DNA of 64,000 nt from Methylocystis sp. KS32 (GTDB lineage Bacteria; Pseudomonadota; Alphaproteobacteria; Rhizobiales; Beijerinckiaceae), in the NCBI GenBank assembly GCA_002862095.1, contig PHSQ01000001.1, forward strand, positions 1,054,001-1,118,000, written 5' to 3'. This document shows positions 38,057 to 47,819 of this stretch, piece by piece. The translations under genes were made by a program, and so were the position numbers. Within the stretch, counting starts at the first letter, position 1; each line of letters starts with the position of its first letter. The notes below the pieces were generated by a model that was not told the origin of the DNA, did not search any database, and saw only the letters and a list, made by a program, of their open reading frames with translations.

Positions 38057-39844
38057 TCACTTTCTTCCGAATAGTTTCTCGATGTCGGCGAGTTTCAGCT
38101 CCACATAGGTGGGTCTGCCGTGGTTGCATTGGCCCGAGCCCGGAGTCGTCTCCATTTCCCGCAGCAGCGCGTTCATTTCCTGCGGCGCGAGACGGCGGCC
38201 GGCGCGCACGGACTGGTGGCAGGCGCAGGTGGCGAGAACATGATCGAGCCGGCGGGACAATGCGCGGGCGTCCCCCTCCTCGGCGCGGATATCGGCAATG
38301 TCGGCGACGAGCCTCGGGACGTCGATTCCTTTAAAAATCGCCGGCGTTTCGCGCACGAGAACGGCGCCAGAACCAAAAGCTTCGACAATCAGGCCCAGTT
38401 CGGCGAGTTCAGTCAGGGCTGGGGCAAGCGCCTCCATGCGCGCGCGATCGAGCTCGACAACGATTGGGATCAGTAAAATTTGACGCTCGACGCCGCTGGT
38501 TTCGCGTTGCTGTTTCAGCTTTTCGTATACCAGCCGTTCGTGAGCGGCGTGTTGATCGACGATGACGAGCCCGTCGCGGGTCTGCGCAATGATGTAGGTT
38601 TCGTGAATCTGGGCGCGCGCCGCGCCCAACGGCGCTTCAAGATCGCAGGCTGCCGCTGGCGCCTCCTGCGCGCGGGCGTCGGCGACGGGAGGCCCAGGAA
38701 CAAACCGCGCTTGTGGGCTCTCTTCAAATCCTCCCGGCGCATTTGGCGACTGCCGCAGGTCCCAGTTCGCCGGTTGGGCGGGCCGCCAACTCGTTCGCGC
38801 GCCGATCATCCGCAAGGCTTTGGCGGCGTTGCTGTCCGAGCCGCGATGTCGCGCGCCCGCGAGCGCCTGCTTTAGCGCACCGACAACGAGGCCACGAACG
38901 AGGCCGGGATCGCGGAAACGCACCTCCGCTTTCGCGGGGTGCACATTGACGTCCACTTCGGGGTAATCGCATTCGAGAAACAAGACGGCGACCGGATGCC
39001 GGTCGTGCGACAAAAAGTCGAGATAAGCGCCCCGGATCGCGCCGGCGAAAAGCTTATCGCGGACCGGCCGTCCGTTTACATAGACATACTGCATTTGCGC
39101 GTTGGCGCGATTGAACGTCGGGAGACCGGCGAGGCCGGAGAGCCGGAAACCTTCGCGAGTGGCGTCGATGGGGATCGCGTTGTCGGGAAATTCCTGGCCA
39201 AGAGCCTGAGCCATTCGGCGGGAACGTCCCCTCTCGTCGTCTTTGCATGCGTCATAGTCGATCAGGGCGCCGCCATTGGCGGCGAGGCTGAAACGCACGC
39301 CAGGATGAGCAATTGCAAGACGCTTCACAACATCGGCGACGGCGGTCGTCTCGGCTCGATCGGTCCGCAGGAATTTCAGCCGCGCGGGCGTCGCGGCGAA
39401 GAGATCGCGCGCCTCGATCCTTGTGCCTTGTGGCCAGCTGCTCGCCCGCAGACCGCGCATGTGGCCTGCTTCCACTCGGATCGAAACGCCATGAGGCGCG
39501 CCTCCCGCGCGCGTATCGATGGTAAGATCGCTCACCGCGGCAATAGACGGCAGCGCTTCCCCGCGAAAGCCGAGCGTCGCGATTTTGGTCAGGTCGCCTT
39601 CGGGGATTTTCGATGTGGCGTGACGTTCGACGGCGAGGGTAAGGTCGTTTTCGTCCATGCCCCGGCCATCGTCGATCACGCGAATGAGCTTGCGTCCGCC
39701 ATCCTCGACAGCGACGTCGATGCGTCGCGCATCGGCGTCGAGCGCGTTCTCGACCAATTCCTTAACTGCGGCGCTCGGTCGCTCTATGACCTCGCCAGCC
39801 GCGATGCGATCGATGAGAATGGGGTCAAGGCGGCGAACGGGCAT
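38057..39844 (-). CDS. mutL: DNA mismatch repair protein MutL
   Basis: IAAGEVIERPSAAVKELVENALDA, FRGEALPSIAAVSDL, C-terminal VDQHAAHERL, ACHQSVRAGRRL. Confidence 0.96.
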   Translation of the reverse strand: MPVRRLDPILIDRIAAGEVIERPSAAVKELVENALDADARRIDVAVEDGGRKLIRVIDDGRGMDENDLTLAVERHATSKIPEGDLTKIATLGFRGEALPSIAAVSDLTIDTRAGGAPHGVSIRVEAGHMRGLRASSWPQGTRIEARDLFAATPARLKFLRTDRAETTAVADVVKRLAIAHPGVRFSLAANGGALIDYDACKDDERGRSRRMAQALGQEFPDNAIPIDATREGFRLSGLAGLPTFNRANAQMQYVYVNGRPVRDKLFAGAIRGAYLDFLSHDRHPVAVLFLECDYPEVDVNVHPAKAEVRFRDPGLVRGLVVGALKQALAGARHRGSDSNAAKALRMIGARTSWRPAQPANWDLRQSPNAPGGFEESPQARFVPGPPVADARAQEAPAAACDLEAPLGAARAQIHETYIIAQTRDGLVIVDQHAAHERLVYEKLKQQRETSGVERQILLIPIVVELDRARMEALAPALTELAELGLIVEAFGSGAVLVRETPAIFKGIDVPRLVADIADIRAEEGDARALSRRLDHVLATCACHQSVRAGRRLAPQEMNALLREMETTPGSGQCNHGRPTYVELKLADIEKLFGRK

Positions 39845-40002
39845 GAATGGTTTTTCGTTATCGGAGCGCGGTCGAACGACGGGCTTAAACCGGAACCGGG
39901 CGTTTGGATTTTCCGCTGGCCGGTCTGACATCGAAGCGCCAAACTTTCGGCGTCGATTCTCTTGAGTGGACACAGACGGTAAAACCATAGTCGAGAAAGA
40001 TC

Positions 40003-40800
40003 ATGGAGTCATTCGCATATCTCGTCCAGCGCTATCCCTTCCAGGCGGGGGTGGGGGTCGTCGCAATTCTTCTGATCCTGTCCGGTATTCGGATCGCCAA
40101 CCAATATGAGCGCGCGGTCGTGTTTTTTCTTGGGCGCTATGTGCGCATCGCGGGTCCTGGGCCTTATTTCCTGACGCCTTTTTTCGAGTGGCGGAGCATC
40201 GTCGACATACGCACCATGACGACCTCCGTCGATCAACTGGAGACCATCACTCGCGATAACGTGCCGGTCAAGATAAGCGCGGTCGTCTGGCGGCGCGTCG
40301 TGGAACCCGCGCGTTCGCTGATCGCGGTGACGGATGTCGCCGACGCCGTGACGCAAGTGGCGATCACGTCCTTGAGGGGCATTATTGGGCAACACTCCCT
40401 GGATGAGGTGCTGAAGGCGCAGGAGACCGTTTCGGAAGCGTTGCAGACCAATATCGACAAGGTCACCGAGCCTTGGGGCGTAAAGGTCGAGCGCGTTCAA
40501 ATGAAGAATGTCGAGATTCCGGAGACGATGCAGCGCGCGATGGCCCAGGAGGCCGAGGCGTTGCGCGAAAAGCGGGCTCGTCAAATAAAGGCGGAGGCGG
40601 AACTCGAGGCCGCCGGCCTTTTGAAGAAAGCCGCCGAAACGATCATGGAGAGTCCGGCTAGTCTCGAATTGCGGCGCATGCAGATGATCACTGAAGTCGG
40701 CGCCGAACAGAACACGATGACCATTATCATGATGCCGAGCGAATTCGTCGAAATGGCGCGCGCCATCGGCGCTCGTGAAACCGATCGGGACAAACGCTGA
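40003..40800 (+). CDS. slipin/stomatin-like SPFH protein
   Basis: RIANQYERAVVFFLGRYVRIAGPGPYFLTPF, IIGQHSLDEVLKAQETVSEALQ. Confidence 0.92.
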   Translation: MESFAYLVQRYPFQAGVGVVAILLILSGIRIANQYERAVVFFLGRYVRIAGPGPYFLTPFFEWRSIVDIRTMTTSVDQLETITRDNVPVKISAVVWRRVVEPARSLIAVTDVADAVTQVAITSLRGIIGQHSLDEVLKAQETVSEALQTNIDKVTEPWGVKVERVQMKNVEIPETMQRAMAQEAEALREKRARQIKAEAELEAAGLLKKAAETIMESPASLELRRMQMITEVGAEQNTMTIIMMPSEFVEMARAIGARETDRDKR

Positions 40801-40812
40801 AGTGAAAGGGGT

Positions 40813-41895
40813 TCAGGCGACGCTTGTCGCCAGATTGGTTTGAGAAGCCATCGAAATGGTCACCGCCGCGCCCTTCGTTGAAATCGTGATGATAGGGCAT
40901 GAAACGGGGAGCGCATGTGCGATCTTGGTTTCCCCCAATTCGCCGATCGCTGAGCAAGACAGCACCGCGCCGTTGTCGAGCAATCCGGATCGCCTAAGGT
41001 CGGGCAGGATAGCGGCCGGCGCCACGAGGCGAACAGGACCGATTGAATCCAGCAACCGCAGGAAGACCGCGGCCTTGAAGGGGGCCAGAAAATGCAGCTC
41101 CGCCCCCGAGAGAAGCGCGGCGAGCGGCCCCGCGATCAAGCCGCCAAAGGAGCCCGGAGAAACCAGAGAGACAATTGGCGCCGCGCCGCCGCGTCGGGTT
41201 TTTCGAACAAGGTCGAGGCTGTGTCCTTGGAGCGCGCTTTGGGAAAGGAAAACCGTCGCGCCCTGCTTGTCCGCGACGCCAATGCTCAAACGATCGCCCA
41301 ATCCCCAATTCTCCGGCGTCGGCGGTTTCGAGCCCCCAGATAAGGCCGAAAGAGAAAAATCCGCGGCGCCGTCAAAGGGATTGGGCGTGAGAGAGCCCAA
41401 AAATCGTATGCTTGGCGCGTTCGCCGCGACGGTCAGCAATTTGTCCTCGAAATCGAGCTGGGCGAAGCTGGCCGGCGCGATCAGGGCCTCGGCGTCGACC
41501 GCCGACGCCGCCTTGATCAGCGCGGCATGGGAGGCTTGCAGCGGCGCGAGCACGGGCTCGAAACCCGCCGCCACGATGGCCGTGATGGCGATGAGACTGT
41601 ATCCGCGCGGCGGACAGCACAGGATAATGCGCGCGCCCGCCGTAAGACCGAATTCCCGCAGACGGGCCGCGAAAACTCTGGCCGCGGCATCCAATTCCGT
41701 GAAACGCACCTCTTCGTCGCCACTTTCGCCGTGGTCATGGAGCGCCGTTGTATCCGGACGAAGCCTTGCGCAAGCGGAGACTAATGCGTCGACGCCGAAC
41801 ATGGTGAGCGGATGAGCGCGGGCGAGTTCCTGGTTCTTTTCCCGCGCTTCCGCGGGAGGGGGGCCGTCTTGCATCAAGGGGCGTCCTTCCACCAA
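40813..41895 (-). CDS. AMP-binding (adenylate-forming) family N-domain-like protein, degenerate and C-terminally short
   Basis: RFTELDAAARVFAARLREFGLTAGARIILCCPPRGYSLIAITAIVAAGFEPV; canonical T-S-G-T-T-G-x-P-K-G motif and C-terminal domain absent. Confidence 0.65.
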   Translation of the reverse strand: MVEGRPLMQDGPPPAEAREKNQELARAHPLTMFGVDALVSACARLRPDTTALHDHGESGDEEVRFTELDAAARVFAARLREFGLTAGARIILCCPPRGYSLIAITAIVAAGFEPVLAPLQASHAALIKAASAVDAEALIAPASFAQLDFEDKLLTVAANAPSIRFLGSLTPNPFDGAADFSLSALSGGSKPPTPENWGLGDRLSIGVADKQGATVFLSQSALQGHSLDLVRKTRRGGAAPIVSLVSPGSFGGLIAGPLAALLSGAELHFLAPFKAAVFLRLLDSIGPVRLVAPAAILPDLRRSGLLDNGAVLSCSAIGELGETKIAHALPVSCPIITISTKGAAVTISMASQTNLATSVA

Positions 41896-43754
41896 CTATC
41901 GAGGGTTGGACCGAAGATCGGAGTCGCATAGCGGGGAAGATGTTCCGGCCGCTTGAGATCCGAGCTGTGAGCGATCCATTGATTTGGGGCGTGATAAAAT
42001 GGAACGATATAGAAGCCCGACAGCAATACGCGGTCGAAAGCGCGCACCGCGGTCACGAAGTCCCCGTGGCTTTTCGCCGAGAGCAGCGCGGCGATCATGG
42101 CGTCGATGGCCGGCGAGGCCGCGCCCGCGAGATTGAATGAGGCCTCCTGCGTGGCGCTCGCGGAGCCCCATCGCATGCGCTGTTCATTGCCTGGCGAGGC
42201 CGATGCGATCCATTGACCGGGCATCATGTCGAAGTCGAACTTTTGCCGGCGCCGTTGGTATTGCACTTCATCGACAAGACGGACGCTGGCGGTGACGCCG
42301 ATGCGTTTCAGAGAATCGGAATAATTGAGCGCCAGCCGTTCCTCGCTGCGGTCCTTGACCATGATCTCGAAGGCGACGGGTACGCCGTCCTTCTTGAGGG
42401 CGTCGCCGTCGAGGCGGTAGCCCGCATCCTCCAGCAGGGTAAGCGCTTTTTTCGCCATCTCGCGGTCGCGGCCGGTCCCGTCATTGACGGGAGGCCGCCA
42501 GCGTCCTTCCATGATGTCCTCGCGGACGACGCCGGGAAAGGGAGAGAGTAGGGCGCGTTCGGCAGCGCTGGCGGGACGGCCGGAAGAGGCAAGCTCCGAC
42601 TGATCGAAGAAGCTCTTGGTGCGCGTATACAGGCCGGAAAAAAGATTTGCGTTGATCCACTCGAAGTCGAACATCATGCCTAGCGCTTCGCGCAGGCGAA
42701 TATCCTGAAAGACTGGGCGCCGCAGATTAAAGGCGAAGCCCTCCATTCCTTTGGGGCTGTCGTTATGCAACTCCTCCCGGACGATCCGGCCTTCGCGGGC
42801 GGCGGGGAAATCGTAGCCGTCGGCCCAGCGAGTTGGACTGGTCTCCTCGCGATAGTCGATCAAACCGGCTTTGAACGCCTCGAATAAGGCATTGCCGTCA
42901 CGAAAATATTCGATCTCTATCTGGTCGAAATTATAGAGACCTCGTTGGCTGGGAACATCGTTACCCCAATAATTTGGGTTCCGCTCCAGAACGAGGCGGG
43001 TTCCAGGCTTCGCCTCCGTAACGACATAGGGGCCAGAGCCGAGCGGTTTCGCCAGCGTCGCATCCTGGAAATGGGCCGTGTCCGTCGCGTGTTTGGGCAA
43101 TACAGGCATCAGCGCGAGAATGAGTGGCAGTTCGCGGTCGCCCGCGCCCGAAATGTCGTATCGCACCGTGAGTTCGTCAGGCGCGTCGATCGATTTCACG
43201 AGAGAATAGGCGACCCTTTGTTGTGGGCGGCCCTTGGTCTTGAGTAGGTCGAAGGTGAAAAGAACGTCCGCCGCTGTAACTGGCGCGCCGTCGGAAAAAC
43301 GCGCGCGGGGATCGAGGTGAAACGTGACATGCGTGCGCCCAGAGTCGATATCGATGGATTTGGCGATGAGGCCGTAGAAAGTGAATGGTTCGTCCAACGA
43401 GCGGGCCATGAGCGTCTGGAAAACATTGCCGACGAGGCCTTGCGCCGTCGAGCCGGCTTTCAGGTTAAACGGATTTAGGCTGTCGAACGTGCCGGCGAGG
43501 CCGACACGAAGGCGGCCGCCCTTCTTGGCGGCCGGATTGGCGTAAGGGAAATGGTCGAAATCGGGAGGCAGGGCGGGGGCGCCGTGCATGGCGACGCCGT
43601 GGGTCGGCTCCTGGGCTTCAATCTGACGAGAATGAATCGACGGCGCCTCGGCGCGGCTATAAAATGGCGAAAGACTCGCGAGCGCGGCGATCAGGATGAT
43701 CGCAAAACGTCGCGCGGGCGCTCGAATGAAGCGGCGAATCATTTTTTCCGTCAT
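41874..43754 (-). CDS. extracellular solute-binding protein family 5 (YejA-like)
   Basis: Signal peptide; LNPFNLKAGSTAQG, DPRARFSDGAPVTAADVLFTFDLLK, LERNPNYWGNDVPSQRGLYNFDQIEIEYFRD. Confidence 0.92.
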   Translation of the reverse strand: MTEKMIRRFIRAPARRFAIILIAALASLSPFYSRAEAPSIHSRQIEAQEPTHGVAMHGAPALPPDFDHFPYANPAAKKGGRLRVGLAGTFDSLNPFNLKAGSTAQGLVGNVFQTLMARSLDEPFTFYGLIAKSIDIDSGRTHVTFHLDPRARFSDGAPVTAADVLFTFDLLKTKGRPQQRVAYSLVKSIDAPDELTVRYDISGAGDRELPLILALMPVLPKHATDTAHFQDATLAKPLGSGPYVVTEAKPGTRLVLERNPNYWGNDVPSQRGLYNFDQIEIEYFRDGNALFEAFKAGLIDYREETSPTRWADGYDFPAAREGRIVREELHNDSPKGMEGFAFNLRRPVFQDIRLREALGMMFDFEWINANLFSGLYTRTKSFFDQSELASSGRPASAAERALLSPFPGVVREDIMEGRWRPPVNDGTGRDREMAKKALTLLEDAGYRLDGDALKKDGVPVAFEIMVKDRSEERLALNYSDSLKRIGVTASVRLVDEVQYQRRRQKFDFDMMPGQWIASASPGNEQRMRWGSASATQEASFNLAGAASPAIDAMIAALLSAKSHGDFVTAVRAFDRVLLSGFYIVPFYHAPNQWIAHSSDLKRPEHLPRYATPIFGPTLDSWWKDAP

Positions 43755-44153
43755 TCCTCGACAATATGCCATGAGAGCACAGCATAAAGGGCGGAGCGCG
43801 GCGAAGGGCGGTTTTTTCGCCGCTCCGCGCGACGGCGGACCTTTTTGCCTGGAAGCTGAGTAGAGCCGTGGTTTATCGGCTAACGTCTGGAATTTGCCGC
43901 GCCGACCATGTAATAGCGATGCCGTGAGCTTGTCGCCGGACCGCAAGGGAAGGCGGTGGTTCGGCGCGCGCCGGAATTCTCGCAGGCGACCTTCTGCGGC
44001 ATTTTCGACGAAAATTGTTCCGCGCGAAGATTTCCCGCTGCGCGAAAATTGCGCGCCGGGCGAAATTTAGTCGCCATCCACGGTCGAGCGGCCTTTGGCT
44101 GTCCGCCTGGGATGCGGTGAGGCAATCAAGAAGACAGTCGAAAGGGACTTCCG

Positions 44154-44849
44154 ATGTCTAAGAATTTTGTGCGGTTCGGCGTTTTCGCCTCGGTTTTGTT
44201 GGCGGGCGGACCGGTTCTCGCTCAGCAGGCTCAGGCGCCGGCGCCTGCCGCGCCAGCGCCTGCCGCGCCAGCGCAGCAGCAACAACCCCAGGGTCCGGTC
44301 AAGGCCGATCTCGTTCCGGTCCAACCCGATTGGACCAAAGTTTGCGGCAGCGATCCGCAAACCCACAAGGAGGTCTGCTATACGACGCGAGATTTCGGCG
44401 TCCAGGCGGATCAACCGATTTTGGCGCTCGCGGTTTACGATCCAAAGGGCGCGGACCTGAAGGTTGTTCGTCTCCTTCTGCCGCCTGGACTCCTCCTCAA
44501 GCCGGGATTTCGCTTTGCGGTCGACAAGAACCCTCAGGAAGCCGGGGCCTTCGAAATCTGCTTCCCCAATGGCTGCTTCGCTGAAGCCAAGGTCAAGCCC
44601 GCCGTCGTCGACAGCATGAAGAAGGGCGAGAAACTCACGGTCATTGTCAAAAACCAAGTGAACAATGAAGTGACCTTCATCATTCCTCTTGCCGGGTTCG
44701 GCAAGTCCTTCGATGGACCCGCCGTGGATCCAAAAGTGCTCGAAGAACAGCAGAAGAGATTGCAGGATGAACTGCAGAAGAAGGCTGGGGAAGAGCGCAA
44801 GAAATTGGAAAGCAAGGGCGGCGCTCCGGCGACTCCGGCCGGTAAGTGA
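44154..44849 (+). CDS. invasion-associated locus B (IalB) family protein
   Basis: Signal peptide, Ala/Pro/Gln linker, WTKVCGSDPQTHKEVCYTTRDFG, FEICFPNGCFAEAKV. Confidence 0.88.
   Translation: MSKNFVRFGVFASVLLAGGPVLAQQAQAPAPAAPAPAAPAQQQQPQGPVKADLVPVQPDWTKVCGSDPQTHKEVCYTTRDFGVQADQPILALAVYDPKGADLKVVRLLLPPGLLLKPGFRFAVDKNPQEAGAFEICFPNGCFAEAKVKPAVVDSMKKGEKLTVIVKNQVNNEVTFIIPLAGFGKSFDGPAVDPKVLEEQQKRLQDELQKKAGEERKKLESKGGAPATPAGK
44233..44282 (+). repeat. GC-rich 15-bp tandem repeat encoding APAAPA linker
   Basis: gcgccagcgcctgcc repeated; encodes QAPAPAAPAPAAPAQQQQ. Confidence 0.7.
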
Positions 44850-44874
44850 TTTTCCAGGCTTGGTAGCCAAGGAG

Positions 44875-44903
44875 AATGCCCGCGCTCTCGCGGGCATTTT
44901 TTT
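44875..44903 (+). terminator. rho-independent terminator after IalB gene
   Basis: AATGCCCGCG ctct CGCGGGCATT followed by TTTTT. Confidence 0.85.
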
Positions 44904-44984
44904 GCGGAATTTAAGCGATGAGAGAAATCCTTTCACCGTCCGTGGGTGAAAAGAAGCGCCCAGAATGCCTCTTTTGAGGATAAA

Positions 44985-45317
44985 TCAATGGAGATTGGGC
45001 GCTTTCACCCGATAGCCGCCGTCATCTGATCGGACGAAGGTCTCGTCGACCTGGGGATGGCGCACGGGATCGCCCGACGTGTCGACGACGAGGTTTTGTT
45101 CCGAGACATAGGCCAGATATTCGGTGTCGGCGTTTTCCGCGAAGAGGTGATAGAACGGCTGATCTTTCCTCGGCCTCACGTCCTCGGGAATAGCGAGCCA
45201 CCACTCCTCGGAGTTTGAGAACACCGGATCAACGTCGTAGATGACGCCGCGAAAAGGATAAACGCGGTGCTTCACGACTTGGCCAATCGCGAATTTTGCG
45301 ACGTTGTGTCTGGGCAT
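44985..45317 (-). CDS. hspQ: heat shock protein HspQ
   Basis: AKFAIGQVVKHRVYPFRGVIYDVDPVFSNSEEWW...QPFYHLFAEN...AYVSEQNL. Confidence 0.93.
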   Translation of the reverse strand: MPRHNVAKFAIGQVVKHRVYPFRGVIYDVDPVFSNSEEWWLAIPEDVRPRKDQPFYHLFAENADTEYLAYVSEQNLVVDTSGDPVRHPQVDETFVRSDDGGYRVKAPNLH

Positions 45318-45408
45318 TACTCTCGACGCCGATCAACTGACTATTACTGCGACGAATTGGTAACGCGCGCCGATAGAACCGTCAATCATTCGCGCGCGCC
45401 TCTCTTCC

Positions 45409-45987
45409 TCAGCGGGTGGCGCCAGGTTTCCAGAGCACATCTCCTTTCAGCCGGTTTGCGAATCGCGAAGCGACAAAGAGGAAATCGGACAGGCGATTAA
45501 TATAGGCCTGGGCCGTCGGTTCGACATGTTCCTCGGGCATATTGGCGAGTGTCACCACCACGCGCTCGGTCCGCCTCGCTATCGTGCGCGCCAAATGGAG
45601 ATGGGCCGCGACGGCCGTTCCTCCCGGAAGCACGAATGATTTAAGGGGCTCGAGCGAAGCGTTCAACTGATCGATCTCCTTTTCGATGCGGTCGATCTGG
45701 GACTGCACGATCGAAAGCCCGTTCCCCGTTTCGGGCGCTTTTTTCGTCGGTGTCGCCAGTTCGGCGCCAAGGTCGAATAATTCGTTCTGGATACGCTCAA
45801 GCATGGCGTCGAGGAGCTTGTCTTCCGGCTCGATGGCGAGACGCGCCAGTCCGATCGCCGCGTTTGTTTCGTCGACGGCTCCGTATGCCTCCACGCGAAT
45901 GTCGTCCTTGCGTCGGCGGGTTCCGCCGATGAGAGACGTCGCTCCCGCATCTCCCCCACGGGTATATATTTTGTCGAGACGAACCAT
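45409..45987 (-). CDS. PduO-type cob(I)yrinic acid a,c-diamide adenosyltransferase
   Basis: VRLDKIYTRGGDAGATSLIGGTRRRKDDIRVEAYGAVDETNAAIGLA. Confidence 0.94.
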   Translation of the reverse strand: MVRLDKIYTRGGDAGATSLIGGTRRRKDDIRVEAYGAVDETNAAIGLARLAIEPEDKLLDAMLERIQNELFDLGAELATPTKKAPETGNGLSIVQSQIDRIEKEIDQLNASLEPLKSFVLPGGTAVAAHLHLARTIARRTERVVVTLANMPEEHVEPTAQAYINRLSDFLFVASRFANRLKGDVLWKPGATR

Positions 45988-46014
45988 TTCGCTTTCCCAG
46001 CCGGCTTTGGAAGG

Positions 46015-46203
46015 TCAGTGGCGGAAGAAGAGGATGCCCATGACGATCAGCAAGGCCACGAACTGCAATCCCACCCGCCAACGCATCAGGGTTTGAGACC
46101 GTGAAGGATTGCCGCCGCGAATCATATTGGCGATTCCCGCGAGCAAGACCAAAGTCACGGCCGCCAACGCGCCAATCAGGAGAATATTAGACAACTGCGT
46201 CAT
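46015..46203 (-). CDS. twin transmembrane (HIG1-like) protein
   Basis: 62 aa, two hydrophobic helices, SQTLMRWRVGLQFVALLIVMGILF. Confidence 0.75.
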   Translation of the reverse strand: MTQLSNILLIGALAAVTLVLLAGIANMIRGGNPSRSQTLMRWRVGLQFVALLIVMGILFFRH

Positions 46204-46333
46204 AGAGGCGCCCTCGTTGGGGAAAATCCTCCACGTGAGTACTGCGCTGCCGCACAAGCCGCAAGATAGATTAGGAGCGAGCCGTAAAGGTTATTGCGAG
46301 GAGAATGCGCCCTAACGGATGCGGCGCAACCGT

Positions 46334-46765
46334 CTAGCCCCGATCATTCTGCATCAGGATGTCATGGAGCCGTGACTTTATCGTGCGCCAGTTCGGCGGC
46401 GGCAGACGCTCCTCCCGGCAACGACGACCGATTTCATGAACCAATTCGCTGAATTTTGGCCGCAAAGGCTTTAGGTAGAAGGCGCGGATCGCATCGTGAA
46501 TTAGAAACTCGCGCTTGGGGTCCAGAACCCGCGCGCCTTTCGGGCGTCCCACCGGACGGGTCGAAGGCGCGATGACGGCGCCGCAAGTCCGGAAAGTTTT
46601 GATCATACGGTAGGCGGTCGCGCGGCTGACGCCCAAGTCCTTCTTGAGTTCCTCAATAGCGTCCTGAGACAGTTTGCCCTCGTTGCGGCCGAGCAGAGCG
46701 CGAACCGCTGCTTCGCGCTTTTGCTGGAGCTGAACACGGGGATTGTTGATGTCTTTTTCACGCAT
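46334..46765 (-). CDS. TniA/TnsB-type transposase N-terminal HTH domain, catalytic domain missing (remnant or stand-alone)
   Basis: DLGVSRATAYRMIKTFRTCGAVIAPSTRPVGRPKGARVLDPKREFLIHDAIRAFYLKPLRPKFSELVHEIGRRCREERLPPPNWRTIKSRL then stop. Confidence 0.6.
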   Translation of the reverse strand: MREKDINNPRVQLQQKREAAVRALLGRNEGKLSQDAIEELKKDLGVSRATAYRMIKTFRTCGAVIAPSTRPVGRPKGARVLDPKREFLIHDAIRAFYLKPLRPKFSELVHEIGRRCREERLPPPNWRTIKSRLHDILMQNDRG

Positions 46766-47337
46766 CTTTTATTATACTTGCCAGATGTTATTGGTGTCGT
46801 TTGAATTCAGACGCCTTCACTCAAGAGCGGCCTGGAGGCGAAGCCGCCGCTCTCGGAAAAGCAGGTCGGTCTCTTTCCTTCGCGCCGGGCTGTTTTTTCT
46901 CATGATTTCAAAATGCAAGACAATGGCCATTTTTGTCGCCTCCCGCCTCCCGCTTCGCCGAAAGAGGGGCGGAGTCTCAATCGATCGCAATATGGGAGAT
47001 TTGCGGTGCACCGCACAATTGCTTGTAATTGCACCGTGTTCAAATATAGAAATCGTGATTGGAATAGTTCAAAAAACATATTTTGCTGCAATGAGAATGA
47101 CCAATACATGGGCTGCTACATTTTGTCGCGCCATTTAATGCGCGGCGGTTGTATCTTTGCGTCGAGGATTTCAGCAGCGCTGGCGCATGGGCCGCGCCGC
47201 GGCGTTGTTCTCGCGCGCGAAACGCGTCCGCGCACGAAAAAAATCATAATCAACTTGTTAAAAGGCGTTCTGGGGTTGCGGCGCTAGGGCGTATTAGAGG
47301 CCTGCCTCATTAACCATCGCCCTTCGCGCGCGGCCGT

Positions 47338-47787
47338 TCAAACCGAGAGCGCCGCCTTCACGAGGGCGCTGGCTTTGGCGAAATCCATCCGCCCGGCGTA
47401 TTTGGCCTTCAAAGTCGCGACGACCTTGCCCATGTCCTTGATCGAGGCGGCGCCCGTTTCGCCAATGGCCAGTCTAACCGCCTCGGCCGCTTCGTCTTCG
47501 CTCAGTTGCTGGGGCAAATAGCTGGAAATGACGGCGATTTCGCCGCGCTCCTTCTCGGCGAGATCGGGCCGATTGTTCTTTTCGTATATTTCGAGGGACT
47601 CCTGCCGACTTTTTATCATTTTTTGGAGCAGCGCGAGAACATCGTCGTTCGTCACGGTCTTGCCGGCTCCGCGCGCCTCGATGTCCTTGTCCTTGAGAGC
47701 GGCGTTGATGAGCCTGAGCGCATCGACCTTTCGGCGGTCGCCGCTTTTCATCGCCTCCTTGAGGTCCGCAGTCATCTTTTCGCGCAT
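47338..47787 (-). CDS. GatB/YqeY domain protein
   Basis: KEAMKSGDRRKVDALRLINAALKDKDIEARG...SYLPQQLSEDE...GKVVATLKAKYAGRMDFAKAS. Confidence 0.95.
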   Translation of the reverse strand: MREKMTADLKEAMKSGDRRKVDALRLINAALKDKDIEARGAGKTVTNDDVLALLQKMIKSRQESLEIYEKNNRPDLAEKERGEIAVISSYLPQQLSEDEAAEAVRLAIGETGAASIKDMGKVVATLKAKYAGRMDFAKASALVKAALSV

Positions 47788-47819
47788 TCCGTTTCCCCTT
47801 TGGCGACAAATATATTAGA

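Noticed and set aside
38939-39928. 329-aa ORF antisense to mutL
   Set aside because: MutL reading frame is unambiguous; shadow ORF.
40856-41815. 319-aa ORF antisense to the AMP-binding-like gene
   Set aside because: The minus-strand frame gives recognisable adenylate-forming family sequence; plus-strand translation does not.
46743-47287. 131- and 124-aa ORFs in the spacer next to the TniA-like gene
   Set aside because: Composition and sequence not protein-like; overlap each other in different frames.
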